Assembly (NCBI RefSeq): GCF_045348435.1
Contig: NZ_CP157484.1
Coordinates: 248,001-312,000 of the forward strand
Length of the DNA: 64,000 nt
Direction: 5' to 3'
From: Alsobacter sp045348435
GTDB lineage: Bacteria > Pseudomonadota > Alphaproteobacteria > Rhizobiales > Beijerinckiaceae
Shown here in pieces: positions 1-7,973 of this stretch. The translations under genes and the position numbers were made by a program. The notes under the pieces were generated by a model, which saw nothing but the letters and a program-made list of their open reading frames with translations, did not search any database and had not been told where the DNA came from. Positions within the stretch are counted from its first letter, which is position 1. Every line of letters begins with the position of its first letter.

Positions 1-660
1 GGCATCGACGCCGAGAAGGCCTTCAAGGAGGCGTTCTCCAAGGCTGGCGGCGAGGTCACCGCCGAGCTGCGCGTTCCGCTGCGCAACCCCGATTTCGCGC
101 CCTTCCTGCAGCGGGTGAAGGATTCGGCGCCCGACGCGGTGTTCGTGTTCCTGCCGTCGGGCTTCGGCGCCACCTTCATGAAGCAATACGCCGAGCGCGG
201 CCTGACCCAGGCCGGCATCAAGCTGATCGCCACGGGCGACGTGCTCGACGACGACCTGCTCAACGAGATCGGCGACAGCGCGCTGGGCGTGGTCAACACC
301 CACCACTATTCCGCCTCGCACGATTCGCCCGAGAACAAGGCCTTTGTGGAAGCCTTCAAGAAGGCCAACAACTTCCGCCCGAACTTCATGGCGGTCGGCG
401 CCTATGACGGCATGCAGCTCGTCTACAAGGCTCTGGAGAAGACCAAGGGCTCGACGGACGGCCAGGCCCTGCTGGACGCCATGAAGGGCATGAGCTGGAC
501 CAGCGTCCGCGGCCCGGTGCAGATCGACCCCGAGACGCGCGACATCATCCAGAACATCTATGTCCGCAAGGTCGAGAAGGTGGGCGGCGAGCTGTTCAAC
601 CAGGAATTCGCCACCATCGAAAAGGTCAAGGACCCCGTGAAGGCCGCCAAGAAGCAGTAA
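1..660 (+). CDS. ABC transporter substrate-binding protein, branched-chain amino acid (LivK) type, 5' end missing
   Basis: The reading frame is open from the first base, so the N-terminus and signal peptide lie outside the window; 219 codons and a TAA stop remain. The protein is the C-terminal part of a type I periplasmic binding protein of the Leu/Ile/Val family: 'GIDAEKAFKEAFSKAGGEV' and 'VFLPSGFGATFMKQY' look like the second-lobe Rossmann strands, and 'MAVGAYDGMQLVYKAL' is the usual late helix. It would bind the ligand in the periplasm and deliver it to the LivH/LivM channel encoded just downstream. The ligand cannot be read from the sequence. It need not be an amino acid, because this family also serves amides, aromatic acids and other small molecules. 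A palindromic repeat separates it from livH. Confidence 0.88.
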   Translation, partial: GIDAEKAFKEAFSKAGGEVTAELRVPLRNPDFAPFLQRVKDSAPDAVFVFLPSGFGATFMKQYAERGLTQAGIKLIATGDVLDDDLLNEIGDSALGVVNTHHYSASHDSPENKAFVEAFKKANNFRPNFMAVGAYDGMQLVYKALEKTKGSTDGQALLDAMKGMSWTSVRGPVQIDPETRDIIQNIYVRKVEKVGGELFNQEFATIEKVKDPVKAAKKQ

Positions 661-683
661 GGCGGACAGATCAGCCTCAAAGA

Positions 684-815
684 CCCTCATCCTGAGGAGC
701 CCTGCGCAGCAGGGCGTCTCGAAGGACGAGGGTTCCAGAGCGCTCGACCGCCGTACGACCTGGAGTCCCTCGTCCTTCGAGACGCAGGGCTCCGCCCTGC
801 GCCTCAGGATGAGGG
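684..815. repeat. Large palindromic intergenic repeat of two inverted arms
   Basis: Left arm 684-732 (starts CCCTCATCCTGAGGAGCC, ends TCGAAGGACGAGGG) and right arm 767-815 (starts CCCTCGTCCTTCGAGAC, ends CTCAGGATGAGGGG) are imperfect reverse complements about 49 bases long. Each arm holds its own small hairpin (CCCTGCGCAGCAGGG and CAGGGCTCCGCCCTG). The RNA could fold into a cruciform-like structure between the binding-protein gene and livH. Elements of this type are dispersed in Hyphomicrobiales genomes. Here one could damp read-through so that the binding protein is made in excess over the membrane subunits. Confidence 0.8.
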
Positions 816-874
816 GCTTGGGCCGGTTGGACGGCGTCGCGGCTTTGCAGACCCAATGACGAGCCCGCAGCCCC

Positions 875-1735
875 ATGGTCACCATCCTCTTTGACGGCGT
901 CGCCTACGGGATGCTCCTGTTCATCCTGGCCTGCGGCCTGTCGGTGACGCTCGGGCTGATGAACTTCGTCAACCTCGCGCACGGCGCCTTCGCGATGGCG
1001 GGCGGATACGTCACCTCCGTGCTGATGAACCGGCTCGGCGTGTCCTTCTTCCTGTGCCTGCCCATCGCCTTCCTGTTCGCCGCCCTGATCGGCGTCGTTT
1101 TGGAGCGCATGCTCTACCGCCACCTCTATGACCGCAGCCACCTCGACCAGGTGCTGTTCACCATCGGGATCGTGTTCATGGCCGTCTCGGCGGTGGATTA
1201 CACGATGGGGTCCGGCTCCCAGATGATCACCATCCCGGACGTGCTGCGCGGTCGCATCGACCTGCTGGGCGGCAGCATCGGCGTGTACCGGCTTTTCATC
1301 ATCGTGATCTGCGGGCTGCTGACGCTGCTGCTGCAGGTCGCCCTGGTCCGCACCCGCTTCGGCAGCCGGCTGCGGGCCGCCGTCGACGATCCGCGCGTGG
1401 CGCGCGGCCTGGGGATCAACGTCAATCTCGTCTTCGCCATCACATTCGCGATCGGCTCCGGCCTCGCGGGACTTGGCGGCGCGCTCGGGGCGGAGGTCCT
1501 GGGCATGGACCCGACCTTCCCGGTCAAGTTCATGATCTACTTCCTGATCGTCGTGACCGTGGGGGGCGCATCCAGCATCACTGGCGCGTTCTTCGCCGCG
1601 CTGCTGCTGGGCGTCGCCGACATCGCCGGGAAATATTACATCCCTAAGGCCGGCGCGTTCATCATCTACGCCATCATGGTGCTGGTGCTGATCTGGCGGC
1701 CGCAGGGCCTTTTCGCCCGGAGCGCCGCCCGATGA
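875..1735 (+). CDS. livH: Branched-chain amino acid-type ABC transporter permease LivH
   Basis: This 286-residue integral membrane protein is one of the two channel subunits of a HAAT-family importer in the inner membrane. The opening 'LFDGVAYGMLLFILACGLSVTLGLMNFVNLAHGAFAM' is the LivH signature, with the conserved 'NLAHG' motif, followed by about eight hydrophobic segments. 'RAAVDDPRVARGLGINVN' is the cytoplasmic coupling loop that docks on the ATPases (EAA-like region). It begins about 60 bases after a large inverted repeat and its last codons overlap livM by 4 bases (ATGA), so the two permeases are probably translated together. Length is normal for the family. No strong Shine-Dalgarno is visible before the ATG. 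The substrate is unknown. Confidence 0.93.
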   Translation: MVTILFDGVAYGMLLFILACGLSVTLGLMNFVNLAHGAFAMAGGYVTSVLMNRLGVSFFLCLPIAFLFAALIGVVLERMLYRHLYDRSHLDQVLFTIGIVFMAVSAVDYTMGSGSQMITIPDVLRGRIDLLGGSIGVYRLFIIVICGLLTLLLQVALVRTRFGSRLRAAVDDPRVARGLGINVNLVFAITFAIGSGLAGLGGALGAEVLGMDPTFPVKFMIYFLIVVTVGGASSITGAFFAALLLGVADIAGKYYIPKAGAFIIYAIMVLVLIWRPQGLFARSAAR

Positions 1736-2760
1736 GCGAGGCCCTCGCCCCCGGCGTCGCCGCGAGCCCGCCTGCGTCCGTTGACAGCCCGCGCCGCCTG
1801 ATGGAGTCCGCCGCCCGTTGGCGCTGGTGGGAATACGCGGTGTGGCTCCTGGCCGTCGCCGCCATCTTCGCGCTGCCCCGCCACCTGCTGCTGATGAACG
1901 AGATCGCCATCCTGGCGCTGTTCGCCTTGTCGCTCGATCTCATCCTGGGCTTCGCCGGCATCGTCTCCCTCGGGCACGCGGCTTTCTTCGGTCTCGGCGC
2001 CTACACGGCGGGACTTCTGTCCAAATTCGGCTATGGCGACCCGCTGCTTGGCCTCGCGGCCGCGGCCGGAATGGCCGCGATCCTCGGCTTCACGACCTCG
2101 TTCCTGCTGCTGCGCGGATCCGACCTGACCCGCCTGATGGTGACTCTCGGCATCGCCCTGATGCTGCTGGAGGTCGCCAACCGGGAGGCCTGGCTGACGG
2201 GCGGAGCCGACGGCCTGCAGGGGGTCGCGGTCGGGCCCGTGCTGGGCCTCTTCGACTTCGACCTCTATGGCCGCACCGCCTATGTCTACAGCCTCACGGT
2301 TCTGTTCCTGTTGTTCCTGCTGGCGCGGCGCATCGTGCATTCGCCCTTCGGCATGGCGCTGCGGGCGATCAGGCTGAACCCGTTGCGCGCCCGCGCGGTG
2401 GGAATCCCGGTGAATGTCCGCCTGGTCGCCGTCTACACCCTGGCGGCGGCCTTCGCCGGCGTGGCGGGCGGACTGAGCGCCCAGACGACCCAGTTCGTTT
2501 CGCTCGATTTCTTCAATTTCGAGCGCTCCGCCGACGTGATGCTCGTGCTCGTGCTGGGCGGCGTCGGCTATCTGTATGGCGGCGTTCTGGGCGCGGTGAT
2601 CTTCAAGGTGATGCAGGACTTCCTGTCCTCCATCACGCCGCAATACTGGCAGTTCTGGATCGGCCTCGTGCTGGTCGTCATCGTGCTCGCCGGCCGCGAC
2701 CGCATCAGCGCCGGCATGCGTCGCGTCCTGGCGCCGTTCGCCCGGCGGAGGCGCGCATGA
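1732..2760 (+). CDS. livM: Branched-chain amino acid-type ABC transporter permease LivM
   Basis: This 342-residue membrane protein is the second channel subunit. It carries the LivM core 'LDLILGFAGIVSLGHAAFFGLGAYTAGLL' (the 'GxxSLGHAAFFGLGAY' motif) and the late motif 'VMLVLVLGGVGYLYGGVLGAV', both hallmarks of this permease. 'MALRAIRLNPLRARAVGIPVN' is the ATPase-coupling loop. The start overlaps the livH stop and the TGA overlaps the livG start, a tight ATGA chain consistent with stoichiometric synthesis. The C-terminus is basic (RRVLAPFARRRRA), as expected for a cytoplasmic tail. Nothing looks truncated. Confidence 0.93.
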   Translation: MSEALAPGVAASPPASVDSPRRLMESAARWRWWEYAVWLLAVAAIFALPRHLLLMNEIAILALFALSLDLILGFAGIVSLGHAAFFGLGAYTAGLLSKFGYGDPLLGLAAAAGMAAILGFTTSFLLLRGSDLTRLMVTLGIALMLLEVANREAWLTGGADGLQGVAVGPVLGLFDFDLYGRTAYVYSLTVLFLLFLLARRIVHSPFGMALRAIRLNPLRARAVGIPVNVRLVAVYTLAAAFAGVAGGLSAQTTQFVSLDFFNFERSADVMLVLVLGGVGYLYGGVLGAVIFKVMQDFLSSITPQYWQFWIGLVLVVIVLAGRDRISAGMRRVLAPFARRRRA

Positions 2761-3515
2761 ACGCCGTCAACGCGCTGGAGACCCGCAACCTCGTCAAGCG
2801 CTTCGGCGGGCTCGTCGCCACCAACGACGTGTCGCTCAGCCTGCAAAAGGGCGTGCGCTACGCCCTGATCGGCCCCAACGGCGCGGGCAAGACGACGCTG
2901 ATCAACCTTCTCACCGGCGTCCTGCGGCCCAGCGGCGGCTCGGTGCTGCTGGAAGGCGAGGACATCACCGGCCTCGCGCAGCACCGGCGGGTCCGGCGCG
3001 GGCTGGCCCGCACCTTCCAGATCAACCAGCTGTTCTCCCACATGACGCCGCTGGAGACGGTGGGCCTCGCCATCTCCGAGCGGCTCGGCCATGGCGGCGA
3101 GTGGTGGCGCCTGGCGGGCTCCAAGGCGGACGTGATCGACGAGGCCGCCGCGGTGCTGGAGCGCTTCGGCCTCAGCGATGTCATGGGCGAAGAGACGCGC
3201 GTGCTGCCCTACGGCAAGCAGCGGCTGCTGGAGATCGCCGTGGCCATCGCCAGCCGGCCGCGCGTGCTGCTGCTCGACGAACCCGCCGCCGGCGTGCCCG
3301 AGGAGGAGCGCCACGAAATCCTCGACATCGTCGGAGGCCTGCCGGAGGACGTCACCATCCTGCTGATCGAGCACGACATGGACCTCGTCTTCTCCTTCGC
3401 GCAGCGCATCGCCGTGCTGGTCAATGGCGGCCTCTTCATGGAAGGCTCTACGCAGGAGATCGCGCGCGATCCGCGCGTCCGCGAGGTCTATCTCGGGGAG
3501 GCCGGACATGGCTGA
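2757..3515 (+). CDS. livG: Branched-chain amino acid-type ABC transporter ATP-binding protein LivG
   Basis: This 252-residue ATPase energises import by LivH/LivM. Walker A is GPNGAGKT at residues 39-46; Walker B is VLLLDEPAAG. The signature loop reads LPYGKQRLLEIA, the YG(Q/K)QR form usual in LivG rather than the canonical LSGGQ. The H-loop is in 'LLIEHDMDLVF'. The same frame is open far upstream through livM, but ATG 2757, overlapping the livM stop, gives the family-normal N-terminus. The stop overlaps the livF start by 8 bases. Confidence 0.93.
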   Translation: MNAVNALETRNLVKRFGGLVATNDVSLSLQKGVRYALIGPNGAGKTTLINLLTGVLRPSGGSVLLEGEDITGLAQHRRVRRGLARTFQINQLFSHMTPLETVGLAISERLGHGGEWWRLAGSKADVIDEAAAVLERFGLSDVMGEETRVLPYGKQRLLEIAVAIASRPRVLLLDEPAAGVPEEERHEILDIVGGLPEDVTILLIEHDMDLVFSFAQRIAVLVNGGLFMEGSTQEIARDPRVREVYLGEAGHG

Positions 3516-4236
3516 ACTGCTCGCCCTCGAGCGCCTGTCCGCCGGCTATGGCGAAGCCCGGGTGCTGAACGAGGTCTCGCTGGCGATCCAGGACGGGCGC
3601 TCGCTGGCGCTCCTCGGCCGCAACGGCGCGGGCAAGACCACGCTGATGAACACCATCGTGGGCGTGACGACCCATCAGGGCGGGACGATCCGGCTCGGCG
3701 GGCGCGACATCACCCGCCTGCGGCCCGAGCAGCGCGCCATGGCGGGCGTCGGCTGGGTCCCGCAGGAGCGCAACATCTTCAAGTCGCTCACCGTCGAGGA
3801 GAACATGACCGCCGTGGCCCGACCCGGGCCGTGGACGGTGGCGCGCGTCTATGAGCTGTTCCCCCGCCTCCAGGAGCGCCGCCGCAACCTGGGCAACCAG
3901 CTCTCCGGCGGCGAGCAGCAGATGCTGGCGCTCGGCCGCGCCCTGACGCTGAACCCCCGCCTGATCCTGCTCGACGAGCCGCTGGAGGGCCTTGCGCCCA
4001 TCATCGTCGACGAACTCCTCGCCGCCCTGGGCCGGATCATCCGGGACGAGGGGCTCACCGCCATCATCGTCGAGCAGAACGCCCAGAAAATCCTCGGCGT
4101 CACCGACGACGCCGTGATCCTGGACCGCGGCATGGTGGTGCACTCCAGCACGAGCGCCGCCCTCGCGGCGGACCGCGTGGCCCTGGAGACCCATCTGGGC
4201 GTCGCCGGCCGGGTCGGCCATCGCGGGGCCGCTTGA
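3508..4236 (+). CDS. livF: Branched-chain amino acid-type ABC transporter ATP-binding protein LivF
   Basis: This 242-residue second ATPase of the importer has Walker A GRNGAGKT (residues 37-44), the signature LSGGEQQMLALGRAL and Walker B LILLDEPLEGLAP, then 'AIIVEQN' (the LivF form of the H-loop, with Q in place of H). 'VPQERNIFKSLTVEENM' is the Q-loop region. ATG 3508 was chosen because it gives the family-normal 'MAELLALERLSAGYG' start, lies in the end of livG and has AGG-rich sequence upstream. It completes an uninterrupted LivHMGF block with the binding protein upstream. Position in the operon implies co-transcription with the MetE-like gene that starts about 60 bases later. Confidence 0.93.
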   Translation: MAELLALERLSAGYGEARVLNEVSLAIQDGRSLALLGRNGAGKTTLMNTIVGVTTHQGGTIRLGGRDITRLRPEQRAMAGVGWVPQERNIFKSLTVEENMTAVARPGPWTVARVYELFPRLQERRRNLGNQLSGGEQQMLALGRALTLNPRLILLDEPLEGLAPIIVDELLAALGRIIRDEGLTAIIVEQNAQKILGVTDDAVILDRGMVVHSSTSAALAADRVALETHLGVAGRVGHRGAA

Positions 4237-4298
4237 CCGCCGGGCCAGCGCGCCCGACAAGCCCATCTCAAGACACCAACATCTCCGGGAGACGTCCG

Positions 4299-5417
4299 AT
4301 GACCAGCCGCACCGCCCCTCCGTTCCGCGCCGACATGGTCGGCAGCCTGCTGCGCCCGGCGGCCCTCAAGGAGGCCCGCGCCCGGCGCGCCGCCGGCGAG
4401 ATCTCCGCCGAGGAGCTGAAAGCCGTCGAGGACCGCGAGATCGCCGCGGTCGTCGCCAAGCAGGAGCAGGTGGGCCTGAAGGCCGTCACCGACGGCGAGT
4501 TCCGCCGCTCCTGGTGGCACTATGATTTCCTCTGGAACCTGGATGGCGTCACCAAGGTGCAGGTGGACCAGGGCATCCAGTTCTCGGGCGTGCAGACGAA
4601 GAACGAGGCGCCGCGCGTCACCGGCAAGATCGGCTTCTCAGGTCATCCTTTCCTGGAGCATTTCCGCACCCTGAAGGACATCGCGCAGAAGAACGGCAAG
4701 GGCTCGACGCCTAAGCTCACCATCCCGTCGCCCAGCATGCTGCACTACCGGTCCGGCCGGAAGCTCATCAATATGGGCCTCTACGAGGACATGGACGATT
4801 TCTACGCCGATCTCGGTGCGGCCTATCACGGCGCCGTGCAGGCCTTCGCCCATGAGGGCTGCCGCTACCTGCAGCTCGACGACGTCAGCTTCGCCTATCT
4901 GTGCGACCCCGAGCAGCGCAAGATGCTGGCCGACCGCGGCGACGACCCGGTGAAGCAGCCGCACATCTATGCGGGCATGATCAACACCGCCATTGCGGGC
5001 CGGCCGAGCGACATGGTGATCTCCATGCATCTGTGCCGCGGCAATTTCCGCTCCACCTTCGTGGCCAGCGGCGGCTACGAGCCCATCGCCGACCTGCTTT
5101 TCAACGAGGTGAATGTCGACGCCTACTTCATGGAGTGGGACACCGACCGCGCCGGCGGCTTCGAGCCCCTGCGGTTCCTCCCCAAGGGCAAGACCGTGGT
5201 GCTGGGCCTCGTGACGTCCAAGACGGGCGTCCTGGAGAAGAAGGACGACATCAAGCGCCGGATCGAGGAGGCCTCCAAATACGCCCCCCTCGACCAGCTC
5301 TGCCTCTCCCCGCAATGCGGCTTCGCCTCCACCGAGGAGGGCAACACGCTCGCCGAGGACGAGCAGTGGGCCAAGCTGGCGATGATCGTCGACATCAGCC
5401 GGGAGGTGTGGGGCTGA
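4299..5417 (+). CDS. MetE-like (cobalamin-independent methionine synthase C-terminal family) methyltransferase
   Basis: This 372-residue single-domain protein belongs to the UROD/MetE-like TIM-barrel superfamily. It corresponds to the catalytic C-terminal half of MetE and lacks the N-terminal folate-binding half (full MetE is about 750 residues). Probable zinc ligands are visible in 'ISMHLCRGN' (His, Cys) and 'LSPQCGFAST' (Cys). 'YLQLDDVSFAYLC' is the other conserved barrel strand. Such short proteins include core methionine synthases that use methyl donors other than polyglutamyl-folate, and enzymes that handle other thiols or thioethers. ATG 4299 is preceded by CTCCGGGAGA, a good ribosome site; an earlier in-frame start at 4233 would have no such site. 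Being directly after LivF, it may process what the transporter brings in (inference). Confidence 0.82.
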   Translation: MTSRTAPPFRADMVGSLLRPAALKEARARRAAGEISAEELKAVEDREIAAVVAKQEQVGLKAVTDGEFRRSWWHYDFLWNLDGVTKVQVDQGIQFSGVQTKNEAPRVTGKIGFSGHPFLEHFRTLKDIAQKNGKGSTPKLTIPSPSMLHYRSGRKLINMGLYEDMDDFYADLGAAYHGAVQAFAHEGCRYLQLDDVSFAYLCDPEQRKMLADRGDDPVKQPHIYAGMINTAIAGRPSDMVISMHLCRGNFRSTFVASGGYEPIADLLFNEVNVDAYFMEWDTDRAGGFEPLRFLPKGKTVVLGLVTSKTGVLEKKDDIKRRIEEASKYAPLDQLCLSPQCGFASTEEGNTLAEDEQWAKLAMIVDISREVWG

Positions 5418-5476
5418 GTGGGAGACAGCTCCCGCGCAATCCGAAAGGGCGCGACGTCCTGAGTTCACCTCAGCAA

Positions 5477-5499
5477 GAAGGGGCCGCTGGGGCCCCTTC
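5477..5499. terminator. Hairpin between convergent genes
   Basis: GAAGGGGCC (5477-5485) and GGCCCCTTC (5491-5499) pair perfectly over 9 bases with a 5-base loop. It sits between the convergent MetE-like gene and cheW and can terminate in both directions. No clear U-tract follows, so efficiency is uncertain. Confidence 0.6.
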
Positions 5500-5522
5500 G
5501 GCGGATCAAATTTGGGCGAGCC

Positions 5523-6014
5523 TCAGTTCAGCGTCGCGCCATGCGATTCGCGCACGACGGCCGGCAAATCGAGCAGCGCCACGACCTCGTCGCCCTTGAC
5601 GACCAGCGCCTGCAGGATGTCGTCGCCCTCGCCGGCGATGTCCGGGGCGGGGCGCAGGGCGGAGATCTGGATGTCGACGATGTCGGACACGGCGTCGACC
5701 AGCAGGCCCGCGAGGCGCTCGCCGAGGTCCACCACGATGACGACGCTCGAGCGCGAGATCGTGCTCGGGCCGAGGCCGAGGCGCTGGCGCAGGTCGTAGA
5801 CCGCGATGATCGCTCCGCGCAGGTTGATCACCCCGAGAACGTGCGAGGCCGCGTTGGGCAGCGGCGTGGTCGGCTGCCAGCCCTTGATCTCCCGAACCGC
5901 GGCGACGTCCACGCCGAAGCTGCGGCCGTCCACCCGGAAGGTGACGATGCGCTGCATGGCTTCGGACGAGGCGGAGGCGCCGTGATGGGACAGGGTGTCG
6001 TAGGCGAGGCTCAC
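5523..6014 (-). CDS. cheW: CheW-type chemotaxis coupling protein
   Basis: CheW couples chemoreceptors to the CheA kinase at the inner membrane. This 163-residue protein is one CheW domain: 'IVTFRVDGRSFGVDVAAVREIKGWQPTTPLPNA', 'HVLGVINLRGAIIAVYDLRQRLGL' (the NLRG motif), then 'GLLVDAVSDIVDI'. GTG 6014 was preferred because GAGGAG lies 6-7 bases before it; ATG 5957 (MQRIVTF) would also give a complete domain. No other chemotaxis gene is adjacent, so it is an orphan; the only chemoreceptor in the window is about 39 kb away. Its 3' end faces the MetE-like gene across a hairpin. Confidence 0.88.
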   Translation of the reverse strand: MSLAYDTLSHHGASASSEAMQRIVTFRVDGRSFGVDVAAVREIKGWQPTTPLPNAASHVLGVINLRGAIIAVYDLRQRLGLGPSTISRSSVVIVVDLGERLAGLLVDAVSDIVDIQISALRPAPDIAGEGDDILQALVVKGDEVVALLDLPAVVRESHGATLN

Positions 6015-6221
6015 AGGGCGGCTCCTCAAGCGTGCTCAAAAAGATGGGCGGCGCTCCGGACCCTGGGGGGGCGGGACCTGCTTCCGCGATCGGATCAAGT
6101 TCTAGGCAGAATTCGTGAACGCTCCTTAAACTTCGCCCCGAGTTTTAGACCTCGGAAGAATTCGGGGAGCGCCGTTTGCGTCTTCGAAGGTCATGGCGTG
6201 CGCCGGCGCACGGGCCATCGC

Positions 6222-6246
6222 GGAACAAGCGTGCTGAAAACGCGTT
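6222..6246 (+). promoter_or_regulatory. EcfG (general stress sigma) promoter, exact match
   Basis: GGAAC at 6222-6226, then 16 bases, then CGTT at 6243-6246. This is an exact match to the GGAAC-N16/17-CGTT consensus of the alphaproteobacterial general-stress sigma factor EcfG/SigT. It points right; transcription would start near 6253, about 26 bases before the small gene at 6279. Confidence 0.65.
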
Positions 6247-6278
6247 CGTCACCACGGTTAACGAAACGGAAACATGCC

Positions 6279-6359
6279 ATGAAGTCGGGTTGGTTGTTGC
6301 TCGCCGCCATCATCGGAGGGCTGGGCTGGTTGGGGTCCATCGCCTTCGCGGGAACCTGA
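6279..6359 (+). CDS. 26-residue hydrophobic membrane microprotein, putative
   Basis: A 27-codon frame (ATG to TGA) encodes one lysine, then an almost unbroken hydrophobic stretch rich in Leu, Ile, Gly, Ala and Trp, enough for one membrane-spanning helix. The start is 33 bases past the -10 of an exact EcfG promoter and has GGAAA six bases upstream as a weak ribosome site. It ends 13 bases before the convergent stop of the HerA-like gene. No family is recognised. The well-placed promoter and the amphipathic start are the support. An alternative is that the transcript is a small RNA or an antisense leader to the HerA-like gene. Confidence 0.5.
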   Translation: MKSGWLLLAAIIGGLGWLGSIAFAGT

Positions 6360-6371
6360 GCCGCCCGTCTC

Positions 6372-7907
6372 TCAGCCCAGCGCGAACAGATCCGGCGAAG
6401 CCGGGTTCTCGGCGCCCGGTGAGCCGCCTGCGGCAGTCGGCGCCTTGGCGGCGGCGTCGCCCGGCGCGGTTTCGCAGCCGAGATCGGGCAGGGCGACGAT
6501 CCGCTGCCCGCGCAGGTCCGTGCGGCACACCACGATGCCGCGGCTTTCCATATAGGCGATGATGCGGCGCGCCCGGGCCGGGGACCGGCTGCCGAAGGCG
6601 CGCGCGATCACGTCGTCGCCCGGGCAGGGCTCGCCCGACAGCGCCGCGCGGGCGATGAGCAGGAAGACGGCCTGAATGTCCTCCTCCAGCTCGGCCGCGA
6701 ACGCCACCGCCTTCGTCCAGGCCTCGTCGGACCGGCCGGGCTGCGCGCCGGCGCGGGCCACCGCGAGCCGCCGCCTGAAGGTGGGCAGGCTCATCGCCTC
6801 GCCCGACACGCGGCGGATGCGGCAGCGCACGAGGAAGTCCTGATACAGCACCGCCACGGAGGCGAAGGCCGCGTCGGGATCGCGCAGGATGTCGCGCAGG
6901 ATCTCGTCCATGAGCGCGCCGCGCTCCTCCGGGCTCATCTCCGGCGCGGGCTCGGCCGCCGGCTCGGCCGGCCGGGGGCGGGCGAGCTGCGCCATGATGT
7001 CGGCCGTGGTGGGAGCCGGCGTCACGCGGGGACGAGGAGTGCGGACGTAACCGGGCTCGGCAGGCTCGAAGATCAGGTCGCGGATCTCGTCGCCGCCCGC
7101 CTCGGGCAGGGGCATCAGCTTGGGGCTGGAGCTGCGGGCGGACGTCTCGACCTCGCCGATCCGCAGCGGCAGAGGCCGGCGCGACAGGGCAGGGCCGAGC
7201 GCGACGAAGCGGCCGCGCTCCAAGTCGCGGAACACCTCCGCCTGGCGCCGCTCCATGCCGAGCAGATCGGCCGCCCGGGCCATGTCGATGTCGAGGAAAG
7301 TCCGCCCCATCAGGAAGTTGGAAGCTTCCGCGGCGACGTTCTTGGCCAGCTTGGCGAGCCTTTGCGTGGCGATGACGCCGGCGAGGCCGCGCTTGCGGCC
7401 GCGGCACATGAGGTTGGTCATCGCCCCCAGCGAGAGCTTGCGGGCCTCGTCGGACACCTCCCCGGCGGCGGCGGGCGCGAAAAGCTGCGCCTCGTCGACT
7501 ACGACCAGCATGGGGTACCAGTAGTCCCGGTCGGCGTCGAAGAGCCCGCCCAGGAAGGCTGCGGCGCAGCGCATCTGGCCCTCGATGTCGAGGCCTTCGA
7601 GGTTGAGCACCACCGAGGCCCGGTGCTGGCGTACGCGCGCGGCGATGCGCTGCAGGTCGTTCTCGCTCTGGGAGGCGTCGACCACCAGATGGCCGAATCG
7701 GTCCGCCATCGTGACGAAGTCGCCTTCGGGGTCGATGATGGCCTGCTGAACCCAGCTGGCGCTCTGCTCCAGCAGGCGGCGCAGCAGGTGCGATTTGCCC
7801 GATCCCGAGTTGCCCTGCACCAGCAGGCGGGTCGCGAGCAGCTCTTCGAGGTCGAGAAGGGCGGTCGTCCCCTCGGACGTCGTGCCCATGTCGATCCCGG
7901 CTTTCAT
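6372..7907 (-). CDS. HerA-like (FtsK/HerA clade) ATP-binding protein with C-terminal winged-helix region
   Basis: This 511-residue cytoplasmic P-loop ATPase has Walker A GNSGSGKS at residues 32-39, an acidic 'IIDPEGDFVTMADRF' segment and Walker B 'MLVVVDEAQLFAP', followed by 'SLGAMTNLMCRGRKRGLAGVIATQR' (sensor/arginine region). This order is typical of HerA/VirB4-like hexameric motors that translocate DNA or protein. Residues about 425-475 ('VIARAFGSRSPARARRIIAY', 'RGIVVCRTDLRGQRIVALP') resemble a winged helix; residues 290-420 are low-complexity and helical. The usual HerA partner NurA nuclease is not encoded nearby. GAGG lies 6 bases before ATG 7907. The actual substrate is unknown. Confidence 0.75.
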   Translation of the reverse strand: MKAGIDMGTTSEGTTALLDLEELLATRLLVQGNSGSGKSHLLRRLLEQSASWVQQAIIDPEGDFVTMADRFGHLVVDASQSENDLQRIAARVRQHRASVVLNLEGLDIEGQMRCAAAFLGGLFDADRDYWYPMLVVVDEAQLFAPAAAGEVSDEARKLSLGAMTNLMCRGRKRGLAGVIATQRLAKLAKNVAAEASNFLMGRTFLDIDMARAADLLGMERRQAEVFRDLERGRFVALGPALSRRPLPLRIGEVETSARSSSPKLMPLPEAGGDEIRDLIFEPAEPGYVRTPRPRVTPAPTTADIMAQLARPRPAEPAAEPAPEMSPEERGALMDEILRDILRDPDAAFASVAVLYQDFLVRCRIRRVSGEAMSLPTFRRRLAVARAGAQPGRSDEAWTKAVAFAAELEEDIQAVFLLIARAALSGEPCPGDDVIARAFGSRSPARARRIIAYMESRGIVVCRTDLRGQRIVALPDLGCETAPGDAAAKAPTAAGGSPGAENPASPDLFALG

Positions 7908-7973
7908 GCAAACCTCGCCAAGCAGGCCATCCCCGATTCCGGACGGCCCACGGTGCTAGCACGCATCGCGCGG

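Noticed and set aside
1818..2756. Extended in-frame start of livG running back through livM
   Set aside because: The upstream part is livM read in another frame. ATG 2757, overlapping the livM stop, gives the expected ATPase N-terminus.
5800..6060. Chemotaxis operon around cheW
   Set aside because: Only the coupling protein is present. Neighbours on both sides are unrelated (methyltransferase, HerA-like ATPase).
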